From contig NC_012870.2 of assembly GCF_000003195.3 (NCBI RefSeq), positions 50,472,396 to 50,536,395 on the forward strand: a stretch of DNA of 64,000 bases, read 5' to 3'. Position 1 is the stretch's first letter; each line of letters starts with the position of its first letter. Under the pieces are notes generated by a model that was not told the DNA's origin, made no database searches, and saw only the letters and a program-made list of their open reading frames with translations. This DNA comes from Sorghum bicolor. Lineage: Eukaryota > Streptophyta > Magnoliopsida > Poales > Poaceae. This document shows, in pieces, positions 35,570-47,332 of this stretch. The translations under genes were made by a program, and so were the position numbers.

Positions 35570-35587
35570 TCCCCGACAACGGCGCAA
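35570..35587 (-). other. Primer binding site of B (tRNA-Asp type, mutated)
   Basis: The minus strand reads TTGCGCCGTTGTCGGGGA, two changes from the tRNA-Asp site seen in A. Confidence 0.75.
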
Positions 35588-35595
35588 AAAATGCT

Positions 35596-37220
35596 TGTTG
35601 ACATTTACTACCGTCATCACTAAAACAGAGATAAACCCTACTCCTAGTAACAACACCAAAAATGCACGGTATATAATTAACTTGTCAATTAGCAACTAGC
35701 CACTTTCTTAATTATTAATATTCCTAAACATGAAGTAGGTTGTCATCCCTAATTATATTGCTAGGAATTTATAGATTCATATGTACTATTGTGACTAGGC
35801 AAAAATAAAAGATATGAATATGATTGTAAACTAAATGGGTTCTGCAAGCGGACAGATAATTATACCGTTGTGGCATTCTACGTAGGGAAGTATCCAGGTT
35901 GTCAATTTATATTTATACCACTGGGAAGGCTAAGGATTAAACTGTATCTATTATATTGATAAGAATGAGTAAATGATACTACATAAGTCCAATAATCTAC
36001 TCATAACAGGCATAGGTCACAAGATAAATAATGATAAATAATAGTGATAGCATAATCATCGAGTATCATAAATAAGGATAATCATCAGAGCATCTACAAG
36101 TCATAATAATAGTTAGCCAATGGATAAACTATGGAGTTGGATCTATAACTATGCCAATGAATAACTCTAATTAGTGCAATTACATCAAGAAACATCGTTA
36201 AGTCAACCCTATATCATAATTACATGCAAAGAGGCATCAACTAATGACGGTTTTAAGACGCAACCGTCACCTCCTTCCCGACCGCGCCCAAGCTAGTCCT
36301 ACATACGGGGGGTGGACTATAGAGGAACCAACGCAGCTGTCACCTACGCGGACTACCACATGACCCGGCACGTTAGGGTGCCCTCGTAGATTAACAAGAT
36401 ATCTAGACACCACGTCTACATATTGTCTACCAACTACCCACCTATGGATTGGGTAAACGCTATACGAGCAATTACATGAATTCAATAAGATCAAACCAAC
36501 TATCCTAGACATATAATCAAAGTAGACAATGACTAATGCAATTAAGAACATATGAATCTATTAAGAATAAAGTCTCCCTAATATACAATGAAATACTATA
36601 AAGTAGAACTAGAACTATTACCGAACTCTTGCGCTGTAGACCAACGCTAGGGGCTCCAGATCCCGATGAAGAACAAGATCTAACTAACTAGAACTATGAA
36701 CTAGAAGGCTCTTGATGAACTTGAAGGCGCTTGATGCTTGATGGCTTGAGGCCTTCATGAATAATGAGGTCTGTCTCTAGGGGGGTGTGCCCACGTATTT
36801 ATAGTCCGGTAAGAGTCGTGCGCGCCGTCGGATCAAACCGACTTAACCAAGGGCTGAGATGACTCCTCAAAGGCGGTGGAGGAAGCTTCCAGAAGGGGGG
36901 CACCAAACCCTAGACTAGGGGCCGGCCGGCGCTATGGTGGGGCTAGCCGGCCCCACCTGGTGGCGGCTGGTCCTCCCCTCGCATCGGGTGTCTTCCAGAG
37001 TATTCCTGAATCCTCTCGCGCTGTTTCCTGTGGCGGATATGTTTCCGTGTTTGATTTGCATTAGAGTCCCTCTTTTGCAGCTTTCCTGAAATTTACCTTG
37101 AGAAATACGGAATATACAAAACTCGTGGAAATTGTTAGTTTAAACCCTATATTAATATGTATTCATGTTCTCCTTCAGGTTTAAAGTTATAATAAAAGTT
37201 GACGTTATCGACCGTCATCA
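35596..37220 (-). repeat. 5' LTR of element B
   Basis: This is the uninterrupted 1625 bp LTR. On the minus strand it starts TGATGACGGTCGATAACG (changed from TGTTGACGG) and ends GTAGTAAATGTCAACA. The TSD CCACC follows at 37221-37225. Confidence 0.88.
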
Positions 37221-37225
37221 CCACC

Positions 37226-40200
37226 ACAGTGAGAACTCGTACAACTTTTACACTACAAGGGTTTCACATAGAGCTATATATTTTTTTATTTTTTTAAGAT
37301 GAATGAATGTAGCCTAATGCAAGAATATGTTTTTGTTATTTCTAAGCATTGCCAATATAGAAAAGTAAACATACTAAAGAGAAATTAACTCATACAATGT
37401 AAGGAAGTAGATATAGATAACCACCGATGTTACCTTACGGCGAGGGTTCGATGTTTTTAGTCCTTCGAACTGGACTTCTTCTTCCACTGTTGTGTATTTC
37501 TCCATCTTGAGAGATGGAGGTCTTGTTAGTTGCATACCTCTAGTGATGATGATGTCATCTTTGTTCTTTGATTTGGCCAGCAAGTTGAAGGAGAGTTTTA
37601 ATAGTAGCTGGCAGCATCTTGCTCAGTGTGCATGTTCACAAAACTTTCACTTGTAGAATTAATAAACTTTGCTTGATGTGTCGTCCTGTTTGCAAAACTA
37701 AGGTAGAGATCAAGTGCATGGGCTCTACTGGTGGAAAAACACTAACAAAACCAAATCTATTTATTTATTTATTTATTTATTTTTCTCTATCATTAGGCAC
37801 ACTAAACAAGATAACGTTGTGTTACATGATTTATTTATTTATGAGTGGTAAGATTAAAAGATTAAACATTTAATGTTGCATTTAAGTTCACATGACAGAA
37901 AAGAATGAAATTGCTTAACTAATGGAATGATTGTTTATCTCTATATAAATTTTCAAATAAGTATGACTATCATCTTCCCAAGATTGAATATAATGTTTTA
38001 ACTTATTTAGTTAAGACTAAGATTAAGAGGGCGGTGTCATAAACAATCTTAAAAGATAAATCATGTTGAGTTAACCAGGTTGATCAATTTAAGTTGTAAC
38101 TCTAACATGTTTGTGTTTTAATTTATGTGCACACTAAGATCAAGAGGAGAGAGTGACCACTTACCTTAGAATATTACCTTCATTATTAGAGCGTGATGGC
38201 ACTAACTGATCAAGGGTAAATGACTGGTGGTCCTTCCTCTTGCATCTTGAGTTGTTCACAGACATCTTGTCTCCTCTATTGCACACATTCTTTTACCATC
38301 TTTTGCTTCTTTGATCTATTGACTCTTTTCACTTCAGTTTTTATTATGCCTGCAACAGATTAGTGGACAACACATACCCGAAGGAATATACAAGTAATGA
38401 CAAGGGCATTGTTGTAAGACAGCTAAGGGTCACTTTCTATGCTACAAAAAGGAATTTGCTTGAGCATACTTAGCATAGCGCATTTATTATTCACAATTAC
38501 TTCTTTCTAAGGTTTTGAATTTATTTTCCCATCTTATGTTTTGATTCTCAAATATAGGCATTATCAATTAGCTCAAACTTATAGAAATTAAGTAATAGTG
38601 AATTTAGAGATTGCAAACCAGTGTGTGGAGCGATGAGGAAGGACTCGGTTGGACCAGCTAGGGGAGTTGGCCTTCCTTCTCAACCTCAGAGGTGAGAGTG
38701 CAGAACGTTGCATGCTTTTCTCTTATCAATCCTTCTTTCTTCTTAGCTACGAGTGAGTTGTATCTTCCTTGTGCAAAATTATTGTATAACTTCATCTTTA
38801 GTGTGAGTTTATCTCAGGACTTTCCCAATTTGAATTTAGAAGTTTTTCTGCAGGGGTTAGTCTAACAAAATATTCCAATATCTACTACAGCATACTATTG
38901 ACTCAAAAATCAACCTAGACACCACGTCTAATTTGACTTAGGAAGGCATTTTAATCATGCATAATTAAAAGCCTTCAAAAGTAAGATCACCACTCCTAAA
39001 TTAAGTTCCATACTTCATATTACGAGATCAATGAAACTACTCCAAACCTAAACATATACTATAGCAAACAAAGGTAACATAAAAGCACTATATAGATTTA
39101 TTCAAAATGTGATGAAAGAGTATTATTATTTTTTATCACAATGAACATATCTTAAAGGTAGAGGCAACCAAGCAATGTGGCAAAAGATGTATCTATGTAA
39201 GCATATCCCCCAAGCTTGACTTTTGCAAAGTCAAGATTCAATGAAAGTAATTCAGTGTTGCATAATGATTGGTTGGACATACCTTGCATTTGTCACTCCT
39301 TCGATCTTATTGCTCTAATATTAGAGGGTTAGTTGCAAGAATACCCAAAGAAATATTTTCATAATTATAATTCTATGATCCATTAATAAGGGTAGCACAG
39401 TAGAAGAACACTCATGTCATGGTCTAAACAGTGCTTGTTTTAGGACACTAAGCTTGTCCATGGGAAACCTTCAAGATGTGGTTTGGCGAAGTGGTTTCCC
39501 ATCCAACACCACTCTAAGTGTATTGTTCACCATAACGAGATCTACAATATTTATGGTAAACACATGTGTCTACAATCACCCTCTTAATGATTCTATTAAT
39601 AGGTAGAATAAGGGGATTGAGGATCTCGTGTGTGATAATATTAGAGACTAATTGATCCAGGAGATTTCTCATATGAGCATGGGTCTGATAGGGTGTTTAA
39701 TGAAATAATTCACATGCTCGAAAATATGATTTCCCTTTTCACACTCCAAGGGTGTCTCTTCATGGTTGTCTATAGGCAATAAGTTTACCTCTATTATTTC
39801 ATGTCTATGACATTTATTAGATATTTTATTTTCCAGGATTTCCCATGAATTGATGTCCCTAAGGTTGGTCTCGTCTAAAGCTTTCTCTAAACTTGGATGA
39901 GTTTTGTTTAAGCTCAACATTTGAATTTAGACCAAGTCTAGATGCTAGTGCTAAAACTTCATCTTCTTCCATCCATTCTTTGACAATAGCATATGTATTT
40001 CTAATATCGTCTACGTGTTCCTCCTATTGTTGTTGCTCTTCTTGGGTATTTCTATAATTTTCATGACTCCTATTCTTAGGATGTCTTGATGGATTTCTAG
40101 GGTCATTATGAAGTTTAGTAGAAGGAGCATAAAAAGATTTATTAGGGTCAAGGATGGGTTTAGAGATAGGTTCAAAGGCATTTAATATGACATAGAAGGG

Positions 40201-40892
40201 GAGAAGATAGATTTTTTTTCTAAGTGGCTTGGCTCTCCTTCTATGGCATCACATGGCATGCCATCCTTGAATTTTCCCAATGTCCTTTTAGGAAGGAAAG
40301 GAAGTTGATGGTGTTTTTCCCAAGATGCTCTTTTGAGAAGATCTGATATGCATTGATTTAGGAGCATCTTAGCTAATTGGAAGTCTAATTCATTAAAGTG
40401 GAATTTAAAGGTTTAGGATTGATAGCTAAATCTTAGGAATGATGTGATTGTATTTTAGTTATGAAGACTTTTGTTTTAGTTTGGATAATAATAAATCCTT
40501 TTCTTCTTTTTGGAGAGTTCATAAATAGCCAGGGCAACTCTTTTGAGCATAATCTCTTGCTTTTTAAAAGATAAGAAAAAACTCTCGAGAAGTTAAATCA
40601 AGAGATTCCTTGTAACTCTTAGTAAGACCCAAATGTTGAATAAACATGGGAGCTAGCAAACCAAGGTCAGGATTAATGATCCCATGATATATTTGAGAAG
40701 GGTTTATTATATTATGTAGACATGGGCATAACTTATAGGTATTAAGATAAGGTTTAAATAAATATCCATAAGGATAAACATAAATATCCGTAAGGATAAA
40801 CATAAAAATAATGAAGAGACTAGGATAGAAATAGGAAAATATAAATGTATAATACAAGATTAAGCTAAACTAAGTCAACATTAGTAAACAGT
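37226..40892 (-). mobile_element. Internal region of outer element C/D
   Basis: On the minus strand the order matches element A at a distance: primer site, decayed ORF1, GGACAAGCTTAGTGTCC-like sequence (about 39440-39460), ACCCCTGCAGAAAAAC-like sequence (about 38850), then a post-protease stretch near 37430-37500. No protease core or polymerase is recognisable. The stretch 37620-39500 is AT-rich and shows no gene. Confidence 0.65.
39530..40860 (-). pseudogene. Decayed ORF1 of C/D, relative of A's orphan ORF
   Basis: Minus-strand fragments in several frames follow the plan of A's ORF1: a Phe/Tyr-rich leader (YYTFIFSYFYPSLFI), a middle charged part, and the end motif VDTCVYHKYCRSR near 39541-39570. 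Several stops and frameshifts interrupt it. Segments 40564-40857, 40182-40367 and 39669-39920 are the longest open pieces. It shows that the orphan ORF is older than the A family. Confidence 0.5.
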
Positions 40893-40989
40893 TCCCCGGC
40901 AACGGCGCCAAAAATGCTTGTTGACACTTCTAACGTCATTACTAAAAGTAGAGATAAACCCTATCCCCGACAACAGCGCCAAAAATGCT
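40893..40989 (-). other. Tandem primer binding sites with a 45 bp LTR stub between them
   Basis: Two tRNA-Asp-type primer sites lie in the same orientation: TGGCGCCGTTGCCGGGGA (minus strand of 40893-40910) and TGGCGCTGTTGTCGGGGA (minus strand of 40964-40981). Between them is a 45 bp fragment (40919-40963) that matches the last bases of a B- or G-type LTR. The outer site adjoins the C LTR. This looks like a junction made by template switching or recombination between two related elements. Confidence 0.7.
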
Positions 40990-41321
40990 TGTTGGTATAA
41001 ATTAACTGCACTCCATTTAAATAAATTTAAGTAGAATTATCCGCAGGTGCACAGATATCATACCAGTGTCACATTTTACCCGAGGGTTTTAAATATCGTA
41101 TCCACAGGGAACAGTTGTGATGATGACAAAGTATATAGACTTAACCATACAATTAGGCTAGATCATATAAAGAAAAAGGAAATAGCTAATGCACTCTAAT
41201 TCTAACTCTGGTAAACTTTCTATAAAATCATCTTATCGGGCAAGTAACCCGAATAGGAGAAGAAACAGAGTAATCTCATACTAGGTACCAATAAGCCTAT
41301 CAGTCCTATCAACGGGAAGTG
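40990..41321 (-). repeat. Left part of the 5' LTR of C/D
   Basis: On the minus strand this is the LTR end, finishing TATACCAACA next to the primer site. A' interrupts it at 41321; the last five bases AAGTG are the left TSD of A'. Confidence 0.8.
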
Positions 41322-42552
41322 TGTTGACAGTCCTTAAGTACCAAATATAATCATCAAATAAATAAAGAAAAGGATCCAAATGTAACCAACACCTAGACTT
41401 AGGGTTTTATCTGACAGAATTCCACGAGTTTTGGTGTTTGTCTATTTCTGCAGGGGGTTATCAGGAAATAAGGAAGAAAGGCCCACACGTCGGGATTACA
41501 TAGAGATATCAACGCACCGTGCAATTTTCTACCATCTAGAAGACTCCAGAAGCCACGGGGAGAAAGCAGAGGCCGAAAGGGGCCAGGCCCAGGGCGCCCG
41601 CCCTCCTTCCCTGGGCGCCCGCCATGTCCTGGACTCCGTTCGGGACTCTCTTCGCACATGATGTTCCACTGACCTAAAGGATCAAGGATAACGTAGTACC
41701 ACATCGCCTACCAACCCAAAAACGCATAGAGGAGGAGGACTATATAAGGAGACCCCCCTGGCCCCTGGAGAAGACAAGAAGTTATCATAGAGATTGAGGG
41801 GTGTCCTCGAAGGAAAACCTCTTCTCTAAATAAAATTTCTTTTTAGGCTTAGCAACCAATGTAAGTAGAAATAGATCTTCTAGTTTCTACTACATTGAGA
41901 GAGATAGAGTGGAGGTGTAGATCGGAGGAAGGCCGGCCTGTCGGTGTCTACTCCGAGGTTGTACCTGCGGGATCAAGTCTTCTAACCCGAGGCTTGCTCC
42001 TAAGATTCTTCAGTAATTCGACTTCTAATTCTAGTAAGTTCTTGTTTTATTGTTCTTTGGTTTATGAGTTTACTTTAATCCTCTTTCGGTTGAGTATTAG
42101 AGTAATCATTGTTGGCGTAAACGTGGTGTTTAGGCTAGGGTACTCATAGATATCCCCTGACTAGCTGGACCGTGGTAGTAGCGAGGAACGTGACATTTCC
42201 GAGTTACCTTTGTATCCCATATCTTGTTAGCAGGACGGGTAGGTTTATAGGTGCGGGTCGAACATCCTTTGTGTTGTCTAGATTCCGTGAGCCTCCCCAA
42301 TAGAATAGCAGATCATCCTTACCAAGGTTAGAACGAGACTACGGTTGCAGTCTTCTCTATACATCGCTCACATCGAGAAACATTCTTTGTAGCCTAAAGG
42401 GATAGTAGCAATAGATTTAGTTAGTCAGATGCACCCTTTCTCCCAGTGGTAAAAATATAAATACGATACTCTGGAAAACCTCCCGGGTGAAATGCTCACC
42501 GATATCCGTGCGCTTGCGGATCATTTCCTTATTGCGTTACCAAATATCAACA
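41322..42552 (+). repeat. 5' LTR of A'
   Basis: It starts TGTTGACAGTCC and ends ATATCAACA, 1231 bp. Paired GGGCGCCC sites at 41592-41599 and 41613-41620 are intact, 21 bp apart. Confidence 0.9.
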
Positions 42553-42560
42553 AGCATTTC

Positions 42561-42578
42561 TAGCGCCGTTGCCGGGGA
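42561..42578 (+). other. Primer binding site of A'
   Basis: TAGCGCCGTTGCCGGGGA differs from the tRNA-Asp site by one G-to-A change. Confidence 0.8.
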
Positions 42579-42665
42579 GAAAGATGGTTTGCTGAGATAA
42601 CTTTAAGTCTTGCTATTATCTTGTATTATACTTTTATACTTTTATTCTTTTATCTTTTTATCTTT

Positions 42666-43591
42666 ATGGATAACTTAAATTCCATACCTATTATCGAATT
42701 TTTTGCACCTTCGGAGACCAGCCATAGACCATGGGAGTCAACAAGTTCTGCCCCTAATTATGATCTGTGTCCGGAGTTGATTGCAATTGGTCAAAACCAA
42801 CCCTTTTCTATAGCCGAGGTCCTATCTTTTAATCAAGAAGATAATGCACTTTTAGCTACACCTAGGGAATCTGTTAATCTTTCTATAAATTCTGGTTTAG
42901 ACCTAGCCCTACAAGACCATGTTTTTTCTCGATATTTTCACATTGGTCTTAATCATATAACCTTTGGTAGAGTCTTTCTTTCTTTATCTATTAGTAAACG
43001 AAGGTATGTCTTCATTTGTGGAGATCCTTCTTGTACTAGTCTTCATAGAAAAATCTTAGAGATAGAGAAGGAATCATCTCCCAGACAAGGAAAGGAAGTT
43101 TCAATAGCCAATTTCCAAACATTTCAATCCCATGATTCGGCTATCCATCCCATCCTTGAGCTTAATAGTTTCTACTATGCTCTTTCTCTTGAACCTCCCA
43201 TAATCCTATGAATCTCTCTAGACATCCCATGCATAAGAAGGAGGATCGGGAAGAGCAACATCAATGGCTAGAGGGCATTAAAAATCCATGTGCTATCACC
43301 ATTGAATGGATAGATAAAACAAAGTTGAGAGACAATCCTAGAGGAATTTTGAACATTCATGAAGAATCATCCTTGGAGTTTGAGAATGAGAGAAACAACA
43401 GTGAGCATAGAAGTTATTTCATAAATACCTCATCAAGTCCTTGCTCATATAAAACATCTCCCCAATCAATTAGTCTCTCCAACCTTACCACATTTGAGAT
43501 CTCCAACTCCCTCTTCCTTTTTATTTATAAAAACTTTAAAAGAGCGGTTGTCGATGCATATGTCTATAATAAATATTGCAGATCTCGATGA
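42666..43591 (+). pseudogene. ORF1 of A', frameshifted
   Basis: It is the same protein as A's ORF1 from MDNLNSIPIIEFFAP to YCRSR. One base is missing near 43200 compared with A, so the first frame ends at 43211 and the second part is open in another frame (43208-43591). Otherwise the two copies differ mainly by single substitutions. Function is unknown, as for A. Confidence 0.75.
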
Positions 43592-44979
43592 GTTGATTGA
43601 TGGTTTCCCAAGGACAAGCTTAGTGTCCTAAAACAAGCACTGATCAGATCGTAACATGAACTTTTAATTATTTGCAACATTGCCTTGTGTATTGAGCATA
43701 TAAAGATAATTGTAGAAATATTCCTTCGAGTATTCTTGCCACTAACCTTTCTAGGATTGGAGCAAGAAGATTGGATGAATGACAAGCACAAGGTATGTCC
43801 AACCAATCATCATACAACATTTAATTAAATTCATCCAACTTGAATTTTGCAAAATTCAAGATTGGGGGAGTACTTTACATAAAAACATCATTTGCCATGT
43901 TGCTATGTTGGTTATCCCTACCTTTGAGACATGCTCAATTTGTTAAATACTAATCACACTACTTCATCTCCACTTGAGTAGATCTCTATAAATGCCATCA
44001 TGCTACCTTTGTTTATCCTAGTAAGTGTTGGTTTGGAAGTACTCGACATACTTCCATTGGCATTTAAATTAAGCATGGTGCTTAGGTTAAACAGCCTTCC
44101 TTGATCTGATTAGACATGGAGTCTAGTTTGGTTACCGAACTAAAAACTGCTTGAGTAGACATTTGTATATTTTGTCGGACTAACCCCTGCAGGAAAACTT
44201 TCATTATCAACTTGGGAAGTCCTGAGATACAAACTCACATTGGAGATAAAGGAGACACATGAAATTTAACGACTTGCACAAGGAACACATAGCTCATTCA
44301 TCATAAAGAGATGATCCATGGAGGGTGCCACAAACACGATGCACAACCGCTAAGAAAGGAAAGCTTCCACAAGGTGATACTATACCATCACTCTTCAAGT
44401 AAGGTAACATCTTAAGGTACTTGACTATCGCTTTTATAAGCTTCTCCTTGGTTTTGGCGTTCACATGAATAAAGAGACAAACATGTATGATTTGTAACTC
44501 CAAATTAACCAACCCAAATTAATTCAACATGTTTAGTCCTTTAATCTTTATTCTTAGTACTACCTTCATGATTCCACACTCCTAATCATATAAGCTAAAG
44601 TATTGCACATTCAATCTTTAGAAGATATAAACAAAACATAAATATAGATAGATTATCTTTCCACTAGGTTGAGCCATCTGATCTGACAAATGTTTTAAAT
44701 GCTACACTCATGATCCTATCAACTTTGTCTTGCTCACTATGATTAAGATTAGAGAAGAACAAACACACTTTTGGTTCTGTTGGTGTTTTTCACCAACAGG
44801 GCCCATGCACTTGATCTCTACCTTGTCTCTATGAGCAGGAACATTTCGAGCATAATATGAAGGAGTTTTACAACTCCCAGACTCCACCTAGTGAAGGACC
44901 TGGATCTACAATCACAAACACACTAAGCAGGATATTACCAACACCGCACTTCGAACTGCTGGGCAATCAAAGAATATAG
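43592..44979 (+). mobile_element. Element A' internal, non-coding
   Basis: It matches 24175-25738 of A with small gaps. No gene is supported. Confidence 0.6.
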
Positions 44980-45744
44980 GTGACACCGTATCAAGAAGTG
45001 CAGACGTCAAGGTCCACACCTAATCAAATGATGCACCTAAAGGATGAAGACGGTGAGAAGTCTTGTCCAGAAGACTTAAAACATTGGATCCTTATCGGAG
45101 GAGGTCAAGATCGTCGACTCAAGTCGCCTTTCCTGATCAAGAAGGACGACCCTGGTGTTCCAAGCATTGAGTGCACAATCAACAGATACTCTTTTTAGAA
45201 GACACTCTACGACACCGGATCTGACGTCAACATAATGGCCGCAGACACTTATCAGCTCTTGCATGGAACCATGCCCCTACAACCAATATATATTCAGCTC
45301 CAGATGACAGATCAGACATTCCGAAAGGTTGAAGGTCATTGACATGGGAGAAGACGAGTACGATCCACCCATCATCCTTGGAAGACCATTCCTCAACACT
45401 ATCAAAGTTATCATCTACATTGGAATCGGAGAAGTCCACGTATACTTCCCCTCTGAGAAGGTACGCTGCTATTTTACTGACCCTAACTATATAGTTGAAG
45501 ACTCTAAGTAGGTCAGGACAAGAAGAAGACAACGCAACCGCAACCAGATGAGGCAAATCATCAAGGACGGATGGGTAGACTATGAATGAGAAGTGATAAG
45601 GTTTGAAGACATACAGCTTTAACAGAACTGTCCTGAGGAGACCGTAGCACCGAGTCAGGTATGGAAAGAGAAGATAGTTATACACGAAGAGGAGGCGCCG
45701 CCGGAACCACCGACTATGCCATCCAGCGAATCCCAGGACGACTA
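44980..45744 (+). pseudogene. Retropepsin-like ORF of A', broken
   Basis: The frame carries FLIKKDDPGVPSIEC, then a TAG at about 45197, then the protease motif YDTGSDVNIMA near 45211-45243. The flap region is out of frame with the C-terminal motif ILGRPFLNTIKVIIYIG (45329-45511), followed by a TAG and the basic tail ending near PEETVAPSQVW. It retains the bases lost from A near 45305-45330, so the two copies have independent lesions. Confidence 0.7.
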
Positions 45745-47332
45745 AGAAACGGAGAGTCCCGTTCGGAGGACTTAAAAACACATTACGCCTTGCCAAGAGG
45801 TAAACTTGGTAGTTATCCTTTTCCTTTCAATTACTCAATTATAGTTTGCTTAGTTAATCAAGTTCATGCTATCTTGAAAAGAAAATAAAAATGTTAAAAA
45901 TAGTAAGCCCCATGTGAGTATACTCATGGCATAAAGCCCATAGGTACATTCACTGTGGTGGCATAAAATAAATATGTTTTCATCTTACAATAAAAATATA
46001 AAAATGATAAGTGCATGATTCTGCTAAATAAGTAACATTTATTGAGGAGGCTCACCATGATAAAGGCTAGATATTTATGCTAACACTTAACCAGTTCCAC
46101 AAAGCTTTGTTGTCTATTTGAGCTCCACAGGATTCAAGGATCAAAGAAGACTAGCAGACGGAGGACATCCTAATCGCTATCAGGGTGTTGCCGACTTTCA
46201 AATACACCTCCACCACCTGCTAGCTACATCAGAAGAAATTACGTCAAAATCCAGCTTGGGTGAGAGCACCCCCATTTATCCAGCTAAGTGTTTCTACTCG
46301 CGTTTATACTTTACTCAAATAATAAAAAGATGCATAATCATAAAAACCCAAATAAAGATTTTGTGCTTATATATCTTTGCTTAGTTAGCTAAATAAATAA
46401 ATAAAGTTTGCTATGAACCCTCATGATAAACTCTCACATGGAAAAGATGAATAGTTGCTGTGCCAAGATTAGTTCTTAAAATTGAAATCCCTCTCAAGTT
46501 TAGGCATAACTGTTATAATTTAAACCTGCTCTAAACTTGAACTTGTGGGAAGAGTACTTGATCTAAAGTCTAAGTCATTAACGGATATGATATGGGAAGG
46601 TTGAGCTGCTGTTTATCTGTTCCTAGAGATGCTAGAATTCTGGAGAATTTTATCTTTGAAAAATCTTTAAAATATCACATGATGAGTTCCTGTATGATGA
46701 GAGTTTAAAATCCTACCACAGCCATATATACATGCTTATTAGACTTTGAGCCACACATTTACTTTTTACTACTTATGAGCATTGAGTGTGGTCAAGCTGT
46801 GTAGACCCTTAGGAGCTTGTCATGTGGTTAAAATCTAGATTCACTTGCACGTTCACTCATACATGCTACTTCTACTCCGGAAGTACCATCCACGTACATC
46901 CACTCATTTCCATCTCCAGATTCACCCAAAATCATTCTACTCCTAATCCGGGAGAGAATAGCCAAAAACATTTTCCTATCCCTGTTATTCCCTATGAAAT
47001 AAATGCTTCAGTTATTTTGGTTACTACCACTTGCTAAATTATTTCAGGAGAAGAGTGCTCTAAAAAAAGAAAGAGAAAAAAATAAATGAATAAATAATAT
47101 ACGAGGAAATAAAAAGGGGCAAGTGCCTGGAACCTCGAAGAAAAGAAAAGTGAGACGAGAGGTAAAAATGGATAAGTATCCGACAGTAGAATTAGGGGTA
47201 CAAGATACCCACCTGAGAGGAAAGAAAAAGAAAATATAGAGCATCTCATTCCTCTCAAAAACCTTCAAAGTGCAAGAAAGGTATGTATCCCCTCAAAAGA
47301 GCAAAAGTAGAATTAGACTTTCACCATCGTTA
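45745..47332 (+). mobile_element. Element A' 3' non-coding region, part before I
   Basis: Matches 26399-27990 of A, without the long TA tract. It contains the hairpin cluster at 47117-47210. Confidence 0.6.
47117..47210 (+). promoter_or_regulatory. Hairpin cluster of A' with compensatory change
   Basis: Stems are GGGCA-AG-TGCCT (47117-47128, outer pair becomes G-T/U), GGATA-AG-TATCC (47170-47181) and GGGTA-CAAGA-TACCC (47196-47210). Compared with A, the second stem changed a C-G pair to T-A on both sides, so pairing is kept. Confidence 0.6.
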
